A stretch of DNA of 64,000 nt from Nitrospirota bacterium (GTDB lineage: Bacteria; Nitrospirota; UBA9217). The notes beneath the pieces were generated by a model, which ran no database searches, was not told where the DNA came from, and was given only the letters and a program-made list of their open reading frames with translations. Shown here piece by piece: positions 43,125 through 51,014 of this stretch. The DNA lies in NCBI GenBank assembly GCA_035516965.1, contig DATIZR010000116.1, forward strand, positions 1-64,000. The letters are read 5' to 3'. The position numbers were made by a program, and so were the translations under genes. Positions within the stretch are counted from its first letter, which is position 1; each line of letters starts with the position of its first letter.

Positions 43125-43587
43125 TACTCTCTCCCTGCAGCCCTCAACCCTGAAGACACCTGAGACGGAAATCCCGATACGGAGCAGTGCATTTCAGCCA
43201 CCCCTTCCTGCTCCGGACGGCCAGGGCTTGTTCAGCCGATGCGCTATCCGGCGATTGCCCTGCTCCGAGAAGACTGAGACCGGCTCTTCGGGAGGGACCA
43301 GTCATCCATCCAGCTACGGCCGCCGATTTTATTACATACAAGAACCGACAGGGAAACACCTCCCTGCTCTGTTTCGCGGTCTTTTCCCGATTCCATATTA
43401 AATTCCGCACGCGGCAATGTCAAGGCAGCCTAAAGGCGCAGGGATCAGTTCCTGGTTCCACCGCCCGCATACACAGAGACTTCCGGGATATTTGTTCGGC
43501 CGTCTCCACTCGATCCACCGTTTCAATCTCATTGCATCGCATCATGCTCCATGTTATACTGTCGAACGAATCGCAAGGGAGACTGAC
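43125..43587. other. Gene-free divergent region (463 bases)
   Basis: It lies between slp (minus) and the glutaredoxin gene (plus). Short open frames here lack ribosome binding sites and coding character. The right end holds the promoter at 43532-43560; the left end presumably holds the slp promoter. Confidence 0.5.
43532..43560 (+). promoter_or_regulatory. Promoter of the glutaredoxin-FTR pair
   Basis: TTGCAT, a 17-base spacer and an extended -10 (TG-T-TATACT, 43552-43560) lie 28 bases before the glutaredoxin ATG. Confidence 0.6.
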
Positions 43588-43851
43588 ATGCCGCAAGCCA
43601 ACCCGAAGATCAAGTTGTTCACGCTCAGCACCTGTTCCCACTGCAACCGCACCAAGCGGTTCTTCCGGGATAAGGGCATCGATGTAGAGTTCATTGATGT
43701 GGACCTCCTGAGCAGCGCTGAACGGGAGCGGATCATGGACGAGGTGCGGAAGCTGAACCCCGACTGCAGCTTCCCCACGATCTGCATCGGCGATGCGGTT
43801 GTCGTGGGATTCAACGAGGAAAAGCTGAAAAAAGCCCTCGACCTGGAATGA
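43588..43851 (+). CDS. Glutaredoxin-like protein
   Basis: The 87-residue thioredoxin-fold protein has the active site STCSHCNRTKRFF (CxxC form), VEFIDVDLLSS, and the cis-Pro region CSFPTICIGDAVVVGF. It is close to NrdH/glutaredoxin-family proteins that accept electrons from thioredoxin-type reductases rather than from glutathione. AAGGGAG precedes the ATG at 43588. The stop codon is one base away from the start of the ferredoxin:thioredoxin reductase gene, so the two are translated together and the FTR is the obvious candidate reductant. Confidence 0.9.
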   Translation: MPQANPKIKLFTLSTCSHCNRTKRFFRDKGIDVEFIDVDLLSSAERERIMDEVRKLNPDCSFPTICIGDAVVVGFNEEKLKKALDLE

Positions 43852-43852
43852 G

Positions 43853-44188
43853 ATGACTCCGGAAGCACTCTACGAGATACTGTCAAAATACGCGGAATCC
43901 CAGGGCATCCGCCTGAACAGGGACAGGCCCTTCGTGATGGACATCATGCAGGGCCTGCTGACGAACGAGGCGAGATATGGGTACCGGTCTTGCCCGTGCC
44001 GGCTGGCCTGGGGGGTCAGGGAGAAGGATGCCGACGTCATCTGCCCCTGCGTCTACCGCGATCCCGATGTCGAGGAGTTCGGCAGCTGCTTTTGCGGTCT
44101 CTACGTATCGATTGCCTGGAACGAGGGAGCGATCGAACAGAAACAGGTGCCGGAGCGGAGGCCGAAGGCAAAGCGGAGGATGTCTTAA
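43853..44188 (+). CDS. Ferredoxin:thioredoxin reductase, catalytic subunit
   Basis: The 111-residue protein has the iron-sulfur/disulfide motifs of FTR beta: CPCRLAWG, CPCVYRDPDV and SCFCGLYVS, spaced as in the plant enzyme. FTR uses a [4Fe-4S] cluster next to a redox-active disulfide to pass electrons from ferredoxin to a thioredoxin-type protein. Plant-type enzymes have His between the last two cysteines (CHC); here it is Phe (CFC). No variable (alpha) subunit is encoded nearby, as in many non-photosynthetic bacteria. The C-terminus is basic (RRPKAKRRMS). It is coupled to the glutaredoxin gene. Confidence 0.88.
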   Translation: MTPEALYEILSKYAESQGIRLNRDRPFVMDIMQGLLTNEARYGYRSCPCRLAWGVREKDADVICPCVYRDPDVEEFGSCFCGLYVSIAWNEGAIEQKQVPERRPKAKRRMS

Positions 44189-44267
44189 CCGCGAATGAAC
44201 TGCACGGGTGCACCCGGTTCTCAACTGAAGACCCGGGAAACCCGATACGATACACAGAGGCGAGGGA

Positions 44268-44657
44268 ATGAAAAAGAAAGACAAAAACAAGAAAAAGGCA
44301 GACATGCCCGAGTTCGTTTTCAAGGAGTTCACGCCTGAAGAGGGCAGGATCTACGAGGAGGCGGTGAGCAAGTTCCGCGAAGCCATCACCGCCGGAAAGA
44401 CCCTGCGCCAGGCCTATGAAACCTATTCTGTTGCCGATAGAGAACTGGAGAGACTGATCCAGGCCGATTTCCTGAAGATCCTGATCGCCGAGCGCCACTT
44501 CGCGCAGGGCCGCCCCCTCGAGGAGATCGCCGCGGCTCTCTCGGTTCCCCTGGACCTCGTCAAGGACACCCATAAGCGCATGCTGCAGGAGGTGGGCGTC
44601 TCTGCCGCGAACCAGTTCGGCCGGCAGTTCGGGCCTGTGACGGGGGCGAGCGACTGA
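44268..44657 (+). CDS. Uncharacterised 129-residue protein with a lysine-rich start
   Basis: I do not recognise a family. The protein begins MKKKDKNKKKADMPEFVFKEF, continues with a helical segment (GRIYEEAVSKFREAITAGKTLRQAYETY), and has ADRELERLIQADFLKILIAERHFAQGRPLEEIAAALSVPLDLVKDTHKRML, in which LEEIAAALSVPLDLV could be a helix-turn-helix. It has no signal peptide or membrane helix. GAGGCGAGGGA supports the ATG. It lies 79 bases after the FTR gene on the same strand and may be part of that transcript; a DNA-binding role is only a guess. Confidence 0.6.
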   Translation: MKKKDKNKKKADMPEFVFKEFTPEEGRIYEEAVSKFREAITAGKTLRQAYETYSVADRELERLIQADFLKILIAERHFAQGRPLEEIAAALSVPLDLVKDTHKRMLQEVGVSAANQFGRQFGPVTGASD

Positions 44658-44838
44658 GGGCACTTACCGCAGAAATACAGGCTGTTTCTCTCCTGACCAA
44701 ACACATCTCGCACCGGCAGTTCCGCGGCCTTCATCGCAGCCTCTTCATCATGCACGTCATGGCGCCTCACAAACATTTGGATCCTGGTTCGCCGCTGCGC
44801 CCTCTGCGCTCATCAATCCGCCTTTCAGAGGTTTTTTC

Positions 44839-45597
44839 ATGAACTTGCTCATCGGTCTTCTCGCGGGCCTTTTCGGCGGCATTACCGGCGGTGGCGGCGG
44901 GATCGTCTCGATCCCGCTCATGGTCGCCTTCCTCAAACTGGATCAGCACGCTGCCCATGGCATCAGCCTCGTCGCCCTCGTCTTCACCGGACTGGTCGGC
45001 GCGATCACCTATGCCATCCATGGCACGCTGGATGTGACCGCATCGATCCTCATGGCTCTGACCGCCGTGGCCGCGGCGCGTGCCGGCGCCCATTTTGCCC
45101 ATTCCCTGCCCGAATGGAAGCTCAAGCGGTCCTTTGGAGGCTACCTGATCCTCGTCGCAGGCCTGATGCTTTCGAAGCCTTTCCTTCCCGCGCTGCATAC
45201 GCCGGCCGCGGTCAGGATCGCGGTCCTGCTGCTCACCGGCGCTCTGGCGGGATTCACGTCGGGGATGATGGGTGTTGGTGGCGGAGCGATCATGATTCCC
45301 GCCATGGTCCTGCTCGCCGGCTTCGATCAGCATTACGCGCAGGGCAGTTCCCTCCTCGTCATGGTGCCCACCGGCATGACCGGCGCGTACACGCATTGGA
45401 AGCTCGGCAATATGCGGACCGAGGTACTCCCCGGCCTCATCGGAGGCATCCTGATCGGGACGTTTCTCGGCGGCACCGTCGCACATTTCCTTTCTGATGC
45501 GGCGCTGCGGTTCATCTTTGCGGCCCTGCTTATCGTGACAGGCGTGCGGTATCTGAAGACCCGTCGCCCGGCCTTGCGTGAAGCCGCTTCCCGCTGA
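44839..45597 (+). CDS. TauE/SafE (TSUP) family membrane permease
   Basis: The 252-residue protein has about eight hydrophobic helices. The duplicated TSUP motifs are GLLAGLFGGITGGGGGIVSIPLM near the start and AGFTSGMMGVGGGAIMIPAM in the second half. Family members export sulfite, sulfoacetate or related anions; the substrate here is not known. AGAGG precedes the ATG at 44839. It stands alone, 181 bases after the hypothetical gene. A second TSUP gene lies at 53938-54699. Confidence 0.88.
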   Translation: MNLLIGLLAGLFGGITGGGGGIVSIPLMVAFLKLDQHAAHGISLVALVFTGLVGAITYAIHGTLDVTASILMALTAVAAARAGAHFAHSLPEWKLKRSFGGYLILVAGLMLSKPFLPALHTPAAVRIAVLLLTGALAGFTSGMMGVGGGAIMIPAMVLLAGFDQHYAQGSSLLVMVPTGMTGAYTHWKLGNMRTEVLPGLIGGILIGTFLGGTVAHFLSDAALRFIFAALLIVTGVRYLKTRRPALREAASR

Positions 45598-45851
45598 CCA
45601 ATCGCCGGGCAGGTGGGTTTCGCAGCCGGGGAGGCCTATGACGCGGTCGTAAACTCCGGAACGGGGCATACCGACATTCCCCTCTTTTCTTCTTTATCTC
45701 GGAAACAAATTCGACTATACTTTTTTTGAGGCCAGCGGCGGAGGTTCCCTGCCGGACATTGCGGCGATATGCCGAACTTGACCGGCTGGTCACCCAGGTA
45801 TCGTCCGGCACTCGTTACGCTTCTCATCATCTTCCAGGTTGATATTCCGAA

Positions 45852-46745
45852 ATGAACAGAAAACAGACAGAACAGGGAGTGCCCAGCCGGCTCTTCGGCT
45901 TTTTAGCGCGGGTCCTGCGCGACTTCAGGCGCAACCAGGGACTGCTGCTGTCCGGAGCAGTTGCCTACTATACCCTGCTATCGATCGTTCCCCTGTCTAT
46001 TCTCGCCCTCATCGGGCTGTCTCACTTCATAGAAGAGGAGCAGCTGTTCCACACCCTGTCGACGTATCTCGAGATGGTCATCCCCGGCTATGCGGCGACG
46101 CTGACCGACCAGGTGCGGGTCTTTCTCGAGCATCGCAACGTGGTCGGCGTCATTGGATTGCTGGTCATGCTGTTTTTCAGCTCCATAGCCTTTACCGTGC
46201 TCGAAAATGCCATGTCGGTGATCTTTGTTCACCGGGTGATAATAAGGCGCCGTCACTTTCTCATCTCCGCCATTATCCCGTACGTGTATATTCTCGTCCT
46301 GGGCCTTGGCATCCTGATCGTGTCATTCATCACGGGAGCGATAGAGACGGTCGAAAAACGGCATATATTCCTGTTCGGATGGGGCTTGAGCCTGGAAGGC
46401 ATTTCCGGTGTTGCGCTGTATACCCTGGGCATTGTCGGCGAGGTGTTTCTGCTTACGTCCATCTACCTGGTCATGCCGGTCGAGCGCATCACGTTTCGTC
46501 GGGCATTGACCGGAGGGATAGCCGCGTCGATCCTCTGGGAGATCACGCGTCGCGTGCTGGTCTGGTATTACTCGGTCATCTCCATGGTGAATCTGATCTA
46601 CGGGTCCCTGGCCACGGCCGTCGTGGCGCTTCTGAGCACCGAGGCTGTTGCCCTTATCCTTTTACTCGGCGCCCAGGTCATTGCGGAGCTTGAGCGCAAG
46701 ACCACCGATATCAGCCGGCAGGATGAGACCGGCTTTAAAACATGA
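45852..46745 (+). CDS. YihY/BrkB family inner-membrane protein
   Basis: The 297-residue protein shows the family start RVLRDFRRNQGLLLSGAVAYYTLLSIVPLSILALI, FFSSIAFTVLENAMSVIFVHR, and the C-terminal blocks ALTGGIAASILWEITRRVLVWYY and YGSLATAVVALLSTEAVALILLLGAQV. About six membrane helices are expected. Members were once called RNase BN; that activity is not attributed to them now, and transport or envelope roles are suspected. The ATG at 45852 has no good Shine-Dalgarno sequence. The last residues (DISRQDETGFKT) form a short cytoplasmic tail. Confidence 0.88.
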   Translation: MNRKQTEQGVPSRLFGFLARVLRDFRRNQGLLLSGAVAYYTLLSIVPLSILALIGLSHFIEEEQLFHTLSTYLEMVIPGYAATLTDQVRVFLEHRNVVGVIGLLVMLFFSSIAFTVLENAMSVIFVHRVIIRRRHFLISAIIPYVYILVLGLGILIVSFITGAIETVEKRHIFLFGWGLSLEGISGVALYTLGIVGEVFLLTSIYLVMPVERITFRRALTGGIAASILWEITRRVLVWYYSVISMVNLIYGSLATAVVALLSTEAVALILLLGAQVIAELERKTTDISRQDETGFKT

Positions 46746-47264
46746 TCGATATGCGTGATCGCGGAAGATCAAACGCTGCCTTCAGGAGTCCGGCCATTCT
46801 ATGGAAAAACCTTCGTACGCGGATGCAGCGCACGTAGTCACGTGCGGTTTGCCGCCGCTTTCCTTCCCCGTCTTTGCATACCGTCTGAGAGAACTTTTGC
46901 TCGCCTGCCGCGCTGTCTCAGAGAGCGTATACGCAAACCCTCTGCATCTTTGACCTTGCTGCTTCAAAATGCCTCCATTTATATAATCCTTAAGGCTCCT
47001 TGACAGCAGGAATCACGGGCTCTACACTTGAAACAAGTTAGGAATCATTCTGACCCGGAAACGCCTCACAACACCGAACGTAATCACAATCTTGACAGCG
47101 GGTTGCAGGGAGTTCTGATCGAAACAGATCCCGCGATAGGCGGGACTTCTGAGCTCACTTTTTGTGTTTTATTCGAGCACGCGGAAGAAGGGCCTTTTGC
47201 GCATTGCATCACCCCCGAACTTCATTTGACTTGAAGACATCCAAGGATCAATAAGGAAGACATC
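46746..47264. other. Gene-free stretch (519 bases)
   Basis: No frame has coding character. A TATAAT at 46982-46987 is a candidate -10 without a good -35 element. CGAAACAGATCCCGCGATAGGCGGGA (47117-47142) contains a short CCCGC/GCGGG repeat. The region may include scrambled remains upstream of the catalase relic; no catalase N-terminal sequence was found in it. Confidence 0.45.
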
Positions 47265-47645
47265 ATGAAAAAGGTCATCCTGCTCACCACCTTCGGCGGC
47301 CCCGAAGCAAAGGCCGAAGTCGCCGAGCCGCCCATGGGCTTCAACGGGAAGGCCGGCCGCATGAAATATGCCCATCCCAATGACGACTATGTACAGGCCG
47401 GCGACCTCTACCGCAAGGTCATGACGGACATTGACCGGGATCACGTGAGCGGCAACATCGTGGATTTACCTGCACGGCGCGCAGAAGCGCATCCAACTGC
47501 GCCAGGCTGCCGTATTCTACAAGATTCTACAAGACCGGATCCCGATTATGGACGACGGGTTGCTGAAGGACTGAAGTTGGACGCGAAAGAGGTCGAACGC
47601 CTGGCGAAGATGTCCCAGGAAGAGAGGGCAATGGCAACCAGATGA
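47265..47645 (+). pseudogene. Catalase remnant (C-terminal quarter, frameshifted)
   Basis: The frame from 47265 begins MKKVILLT and then follows catalase C-terminal sequence: TFGGPEAKAEVAEPPMGF, NDDYVQAGDLYRKVMTDIDRDHVSGNIVD. It loses similarity after NIVD and regains it at DPDYGRRVAEGLKL. The missing part is present in another frame (LHGAQKRIQLRQAAVFYK, 47470-47523). One extra base near 47466-47470, a 10-base tandem duplication (ATTCTACAAG twice, 47514-47533) and one extra G near 47537 together restore the frame. The haem-binding and catalytic parts are absent. AAGGA precedes the ATG, so a short product might still be made, but it cannot be a catalase. Confidence 0.8.
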
Positions 47646-47776
47646 TCCCCCGCCGTGAAGCCCGCCGCGGAAACGAGCGTTGGGCTTCACCGGCCTGTTT
47701 TTCTTACATTACCTGCAGCACGGCTCCCGGGGCGATTGTACTCCAGCGGAACGCCGGTACATCGGAGACGCATTCC

Positions 47777-47902
47777 ATGAATCGAAGGTCCGGCGAAGAT
47801 CGACGAAAATTCAATGACCCGCAATTCAAAGGTCCCGAACGCAGGAGCGGGAAAGACAGGAGATCCGTGCGGGACCGAAGAAAATCGGGGCAATCATCCT
47901 GA
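47777..47902 (+). CDS. 41-residue arginine-rich small protein (possible)
   Basis: MNRRSGEDRRKFNDPQFKGPERR and the following GKDRRSVRDRRKSG form a short, highly basic protein with repeated (E/D)RR motifs and a GPERRxGxDRR core. Such motifs occur as short stand-alone proteins or as tails of signalling proteins in environmental bacteria. GGAGACGC lies upstream of the ATG at 47777. The function is unknown and the small size makes the call tentative. Confidence 0.5.
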   Translation: MNRRSGEDRRKFNDPQFKGPERRSGKDRRSVRDRRKSGQSS

Positions 47903-47939
47903 TAGATTGACAGCCGCATTCCCCCGGCTGTCGGTGCAG

Positions 47940-47974
47940 CAATAAAAGGCCTTCCGGAGATCCCGGAAGGCCTT
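47940..47974 (-). terminator. Intrinsic terminator of the DUF4382 gene
   Basis: AAGGCCTTCCGG/CCGGAAGGCCTT is a 12-bp stem with a five-base loop; on the minus strand it is followed by TTTTATT. It lies 23 bases after the stop codon of the gene ending at 47997. Confidence 0.88.
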
Positions 47975-47996
47975 GCTCGTTCATATCATTGAGGCA

Positions 47997-49595
47997 TTAC
48001 CACAGCGGCAGCATAGCGATGTCAGCCGTATCGTTCCCCGTGCGGAGATCGACGATCGTGGGGATCCCTATCGACCGGTACGTGCCGGTCGGAGCGCTTG
48101 ATAACCAGCCAACCGCATCAATGCCATAGAATGCACCAGGAAGCGGCGTTCCGGTAGAGCCTCCAGCAAGATTCGACAGCGTGTAAGCACTGGAACCTGT
48201 TCCTGTCATCTGGCTATCAACGCGGATGGCGTCAACGATCATGCCTCCATTCACGGCAAAGAGCAGGCCGCGGTCCATCTTAGCGTTCATCTTGCCCGGA
48301 TTACTCATGACAATCGAGCCCGTGACGCTGTTGCCCTTATAGGGAGAAACGACCGTGAGCGGTGTCGGGAATGAAACGGTCGTGGTTGCCGCGCTCACGA
48401 GTGTTGACGTGCTGCGGCTATATAATATGGCTCCGGCCACGGCGGTAAAATTCCCCGCGCCCTCAACGGGATCGGTCGTCGTCAGTGCGGATACCAGGCC
48501 ACTGCTGATGTATGTACCTACATGAACAGGGTCGGCGGATAGTGCAAAGGTCTGTTTGAAACCGCCATACAATGGATTGAAATGCCTGAACCGGATCTCA
48601 TAAGGATACTCGCCCGCGTTGGGAAGGGTCTGGTAAAATTGCACCCACGCGCCCGTCGGGGATGCGATGGCACCTGCTACCGTGTAGTCCGGGTTGGTAG
48701 CCGTCATCATCGTGATCAATCCGAGATCGGTCGCAGTAGACGGCGTTGTGCCCCTCGTAACAGGCACGCCCTTGATGATCACGGTCTGGTGGCCAAGGCC
48801 TCGTACGACGATATCGTACGTCTTCGTCGCTGCTGAGATCGGATACAGGACGAAGTTGCCGGAGGCATCAGGCATGGTCCATCTCTGAATCGCGTGATAC
48901 GTGGAGGTGCCATCAGTGACCAGTTTCTCGGCCTTGATCACAAAGTCAGGCGTGGTGAGCGATCCGGAAGATGAGATCTGCCCCTTTATCGCTCCCGCCT
49001 TATCAAGGTCGAAGTAGGCGAGGCGGGGCTTCAGAACATAATCCAACCCCTCATGGAATTCGACGATGTCCTCACCCGCGTCAAAGTCGATGGCAAGCCT
49101 GAGGGTGCCCCCGAAAGTAATATTGAACGCGCCGATAAGCGAGATCCCGTGGTCGAAATCCGGGACGAACAGAGGATAGGTATTCCCTCCGACGACAACG
49201 TAATTATGATACGTGCCCGCCGGCAGCGTTGAATCGTATGTCGGCTCAAGGAAAATCCTGATCTGCCGGTAAGTCCCTATCGGCAGTTGGATGTTGCTCC
49301 AGAGCGCCTGCATGTTGCCGTTCGCGAGGCTGAGCAGGTCAATCGTCACCGGGGTGGTAAGCGGATACCTGAGCCAGTCGCCCGCACGGGGATCGGCGAC
49401 ATCGCTCGCATGGAACCAGATATCCTTCACCGTTATGTAGACATGGTCAAAATCTCCTGGGGCGTCCGTAACGCTGACGGTTGCGGCGCCCGTGGGCATA
49501 ACGACAGCACCGCCTCCACCTCCACCGCCGCATGCCTGCAATACAAGAACGAAGAGCGTTATTAGAATTAAAGAATAATATTCTCGAGATTTCAT
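47997..49595 (-). CDS. DUF4382-domain lipoprotein
   Basis: The 532-residue exported protein has a signal with lipobox (LILITLFVLVLQACGGGGGGG), then ATVSVTDAPGDFDHVYITVKDIWFH, the characteristic start of DUF4382. IDLLSLANGNMQALWSNIQLPIGTYRQIRIFLEP and LRLAIDFDAGEDIVEFHEG follow, continuing the domain to about residue 210. The remaining 320 residues are beta-rich, Thr/Ser-rich repeats without a family I recognise. DUF4382 proteins are surface lipoproteins of unknown function, thought to have carbohydrate- or metal-binding beta-sandwiches. AGGAGGG favours the second of two adjacent ATGs (49595). Confidence 0.85.
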   Translation of the reverse strand: MKSREYYSLILITLFVLVLQACGGGGGGGAVVMPTGAATVSVTDAPGDFDHVYITVKDIWFHASDVADPRAGDWLRYPLTTPVTIDLLSLANGNMQALWSNIQLPIGTYRQIRIFLEPTYDSTLPAGTYHNYVVVGGNTYPLFVPDFDHGISLIGAFNITFGGTLRLAIDFDAGEDIVEFHEGLDYVLKPRLAYFDLDKAGAIKGQISSSGSLTTPDFVIKAEKLVTDGTSTYHAIQRWTMPDASGNFVLYPISAATKTYDIVVRGLGHQTVIIKGVPVTRGTTPSTATDLGLITMMTATNPDYTVAGAIASPTGAWVQFYQTLPNAGEYPYEIRFRHFNPLYGGFKQTFALSADPVHVGTYISSGLVSALTTTDPVEGAGNFTAVAGAILYSRSTSTLVSAATTTVSFPTPLTVVSPYKGNSVTGSIVMSNPGKMNAKMDRGLLFAVNGGMIVDAIRVDSQMTGTGSSAYTLSNLAGGSTGTPLPGAFYGIDAVGWLSSAPTGTYRSIGIPTIVDLRTGNDTADIAMLPLW

Positions 49596-49925
49596 CATAC
49601 CCTCCTGAAAGACTGGTTTCTCGGCGGGGACTGAAAAAATCCCGCCCGGCCCTGAAGAAGCCCTGGTAATATTCACCTCACGTTTGAAACATCTTGCACG
49701 GAATCACCTCCTCGCCCGTTGAGAAAAACAATGTTTGGTAGTAAGACACGGTATGGCATACGAAGTTTAATAAGCATATGATTATCCCTCGAGCGGCTCT
49801 AGAAAATTGAGACATCGTTGAATTAACAGCGCAATTGGATGCTGGTAAGCACCGACTACGCTCTCCGCCAATAAAAAAGGGACGGCGAGCCTGCCGTCCC
49901 TTCGTGAATGTTGTGTCCGTTCAGG
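49596..49925. other. Gene-free stretch (330 bases)
   Basis: It holds the upstream region of the DUF4382 gene (AT-rich 49720-49840) and, at the right end, the terminator of the 80-residue protein gene. No coding frame is convincing. Confidence 0.45.
49871..49902 (-). terminator. Intrinsic terminator of the small membrane protein gene
   Basis: AAGGGACGGC/GCCGTCCCTT is a 10-bp stem with a six-base loop; on the minus strand a T-run (TTTTTTAT) follows. It lies 24 bases beyond the stop codon at 49926. Confidence 0.88.
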
Positions 49926-50168
49926 CTATTTTCCTCTTTCGCCGGCCTCAATGCCTTTTCGCGTCTGCTCAATGGCTTTATGGACCAGTTCAAGTGCCTT
50001 CTCGCGATGCCCGCCTTTGTTGTGTTCAGCCACTTCCAGCTCCACCTTCGCTTTCTTCAATGCTTCCAGGGCAGCGATCATGTGCGGCTGATGAATCGCA
50101 GCCCAGCTGCCTGCCGTGCCGCCAATAAGAAATCCGACGATCAAAGCAATTACGATTTTTTTTGCCAT
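49926..50168 (-). CDS. Small exported or membrane-anchored helical protein
   Basis: The 80-residue protein has an N-terminal hydrophobic segment (KKIVIALIVGFLIGGTAGSWA) that can be a signal or anchor. An all-helical, charged domain follows (MIAALEALKKAKVELEVAEHNKGGHREKALELVHKAIEQTRKGIEAG). The HNKGGHREKALELV segment recurs in small proteins of deltaproteobacteria and Nitrospirota; no function is known to me. The paired His/Lys spacing could bind metal (inference). AAGGAGGG supports the ATG at 50168, an extended -10 lies upstream and a terminator downstream, so it is a well-formed single-gene unit. Confidence 0.8.
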   Translation of the reverse strand: MAKKIVIALIVGFLIGGTAGSWAAIHQPHMIAALEALKKAKVELEVAEHNKGGHREKALELVHKAIEQTRKGIEAGERGK

Positions 50169-50200
50169 ACGCCCTCCTTTTCCTGGAAAATTTACCCTCC

Positions 50201-50209
50201 ATTATATCA
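50201..50209 (-). promoter_or_regulatory. Extended -10 promoter of the small helical protein gene
   Basis: On the minus strand TGATATAAT (TG-n-TATAAT) lies about 33 bases before the ATG at 50168. It resembles the TGATACAAT elements before livK and polX. Confidence 0.55.
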
Positions 50210-50486
50210 CATGCTATAAGGTTGAACGTTGGGAACCGCCTCCATCCTCTTCACAGAGAATCCCTGCCTGAACACCACTTCATTGCTTCTTCCCGTGACA
50301 GCTGGTCTTCGCTCATTGCCGCAATAAAGCTGGCTTTCCGTTCATGCGGCTTATTCACTATTGTTTCATTATCGGTGTAATGCCCAAACGCAATCTGGTT
50401 ATTTCACCAAAATACCGGATAAGGAAAATCACGACAGCATTCCAACTGACTGATTTCCTGCGGCATTCATTATGGTATTTGAGTTG

Positions 50487-50506
50487 CATTTAAGTGCATT
50501 CAAGTG
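50487..50506 (+). repeat. Tandem 10-base repeat upstream of the trihaem cytochrome
   Basis: CATTTAAGTG is followed directly by CATTCAAGTG, two copies differing at one base. It lies 78 bases before the cytochrome ATG, a spacing of one helical turn suitable for a regulator binding on one DNA face. Confidence 0.5.
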
Positions 50507-50583
50507 AACGCAATAGCGCTCAAACTCGTCATGGGGCGAGTGATTAATAAATACTCAATTTTAGTCAACCTGAGGAAAGGTGA

Positions 50584-50937
50584 ATGATGCAAATGAACAA
50601 TAGACACAGGATCAAGTATGCAGTGCTGATTACCACCCTGATGGCCCTCTGTTTTCTCGCGGCAAACGCTCTTGCCGTGCCGATCGGGGTCAAACTCACG
50701 TTCGATGGAAAAGGCGCTGGAGCTGTTGTTTTTGATGGAACCCTTCATGCCAGTAAGGGCCTCACCTGTGCCGACTGCCATGACCGGCAGGGCCTCATCC
50801 CTGCGATGTTCGAAATGAAGAGGAATACGAGTTTCATCTCCATGAGAAAAATAGAAATGGGCATGTCCTGCGGCAATTGCCATCACGTTTCCATGTCCGA
50901 TCCATCGAGCTGTTCGTACTGCCATCGCAAGAGATGA
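50584..50937 (+). CDS. Small exported trihaem c-type cytochrome (c3/c7-like)
   Basis: The 117-residue protein has a signal peptide (VLITTLMALCFLAANALA, cleavage near residue 30) and three haem motifs: CADCH, CGNCH and CSYCH. Extra His residues (HHVSM after the second motif, and LHASKG before the first) are candidate distal ligands. VVFDGTLHASKGLTCADCH is typical of cytochrome c3/c7-type domains. It is expected in the periplasm as an electron carrier. GAGGAAAGG precedes two adjacent ATG codons at 50584 and 50587. A membrane protein gene lies 77 bases downstream on the same strand. Confidence 0.82.
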   Translation: MMQMNNRHRIKYAVLITTLMALCFLAANALAVPIGVKLTFDGKGAGAVVFDGTLHASKGLTCADCHDRQGLIPAMFEMKRNTSFISMRKIEMGMSCGNCHHVSMSDPSSCSYCHRKR

Positions 50938-50998
50938 GACTCTGTAAGCGGTGCGGCGCATCTTGCAGCGTACTCATATTCTGTTTTCATTCACCTGC

Positions 50999-51008
50999 GG
51001 GGGGGGGG
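50999..51008 (+). repeat. Ten-G homopolymer tract
   Basis: Ten consecutive G residues lie six bases before the ATG at 51015, where a ribosome binding site would be. Slippage here would change leader length and spacing. Confidence 0.85.
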
Positions 51009-51014
51009 CGAACC

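Larger units (their letters stand above)
50169..50583. other. Gene-free divergent region (415 bases)
   Basis: It lies between the small helical protein gene (minus) and the trihaem cytochrome gene (plus). It contains the promoter at 50201-50209 and a tandem ten-base repeat at 50487-50506. Nothing else is recognised. Confidence 0.5.

Noticed and set aside
43144-43410. 88-codon minus-strand frame upstream of slp
   Set aside because: No ribosome binding site and no coding character; it overlaps the likely slp promoter.
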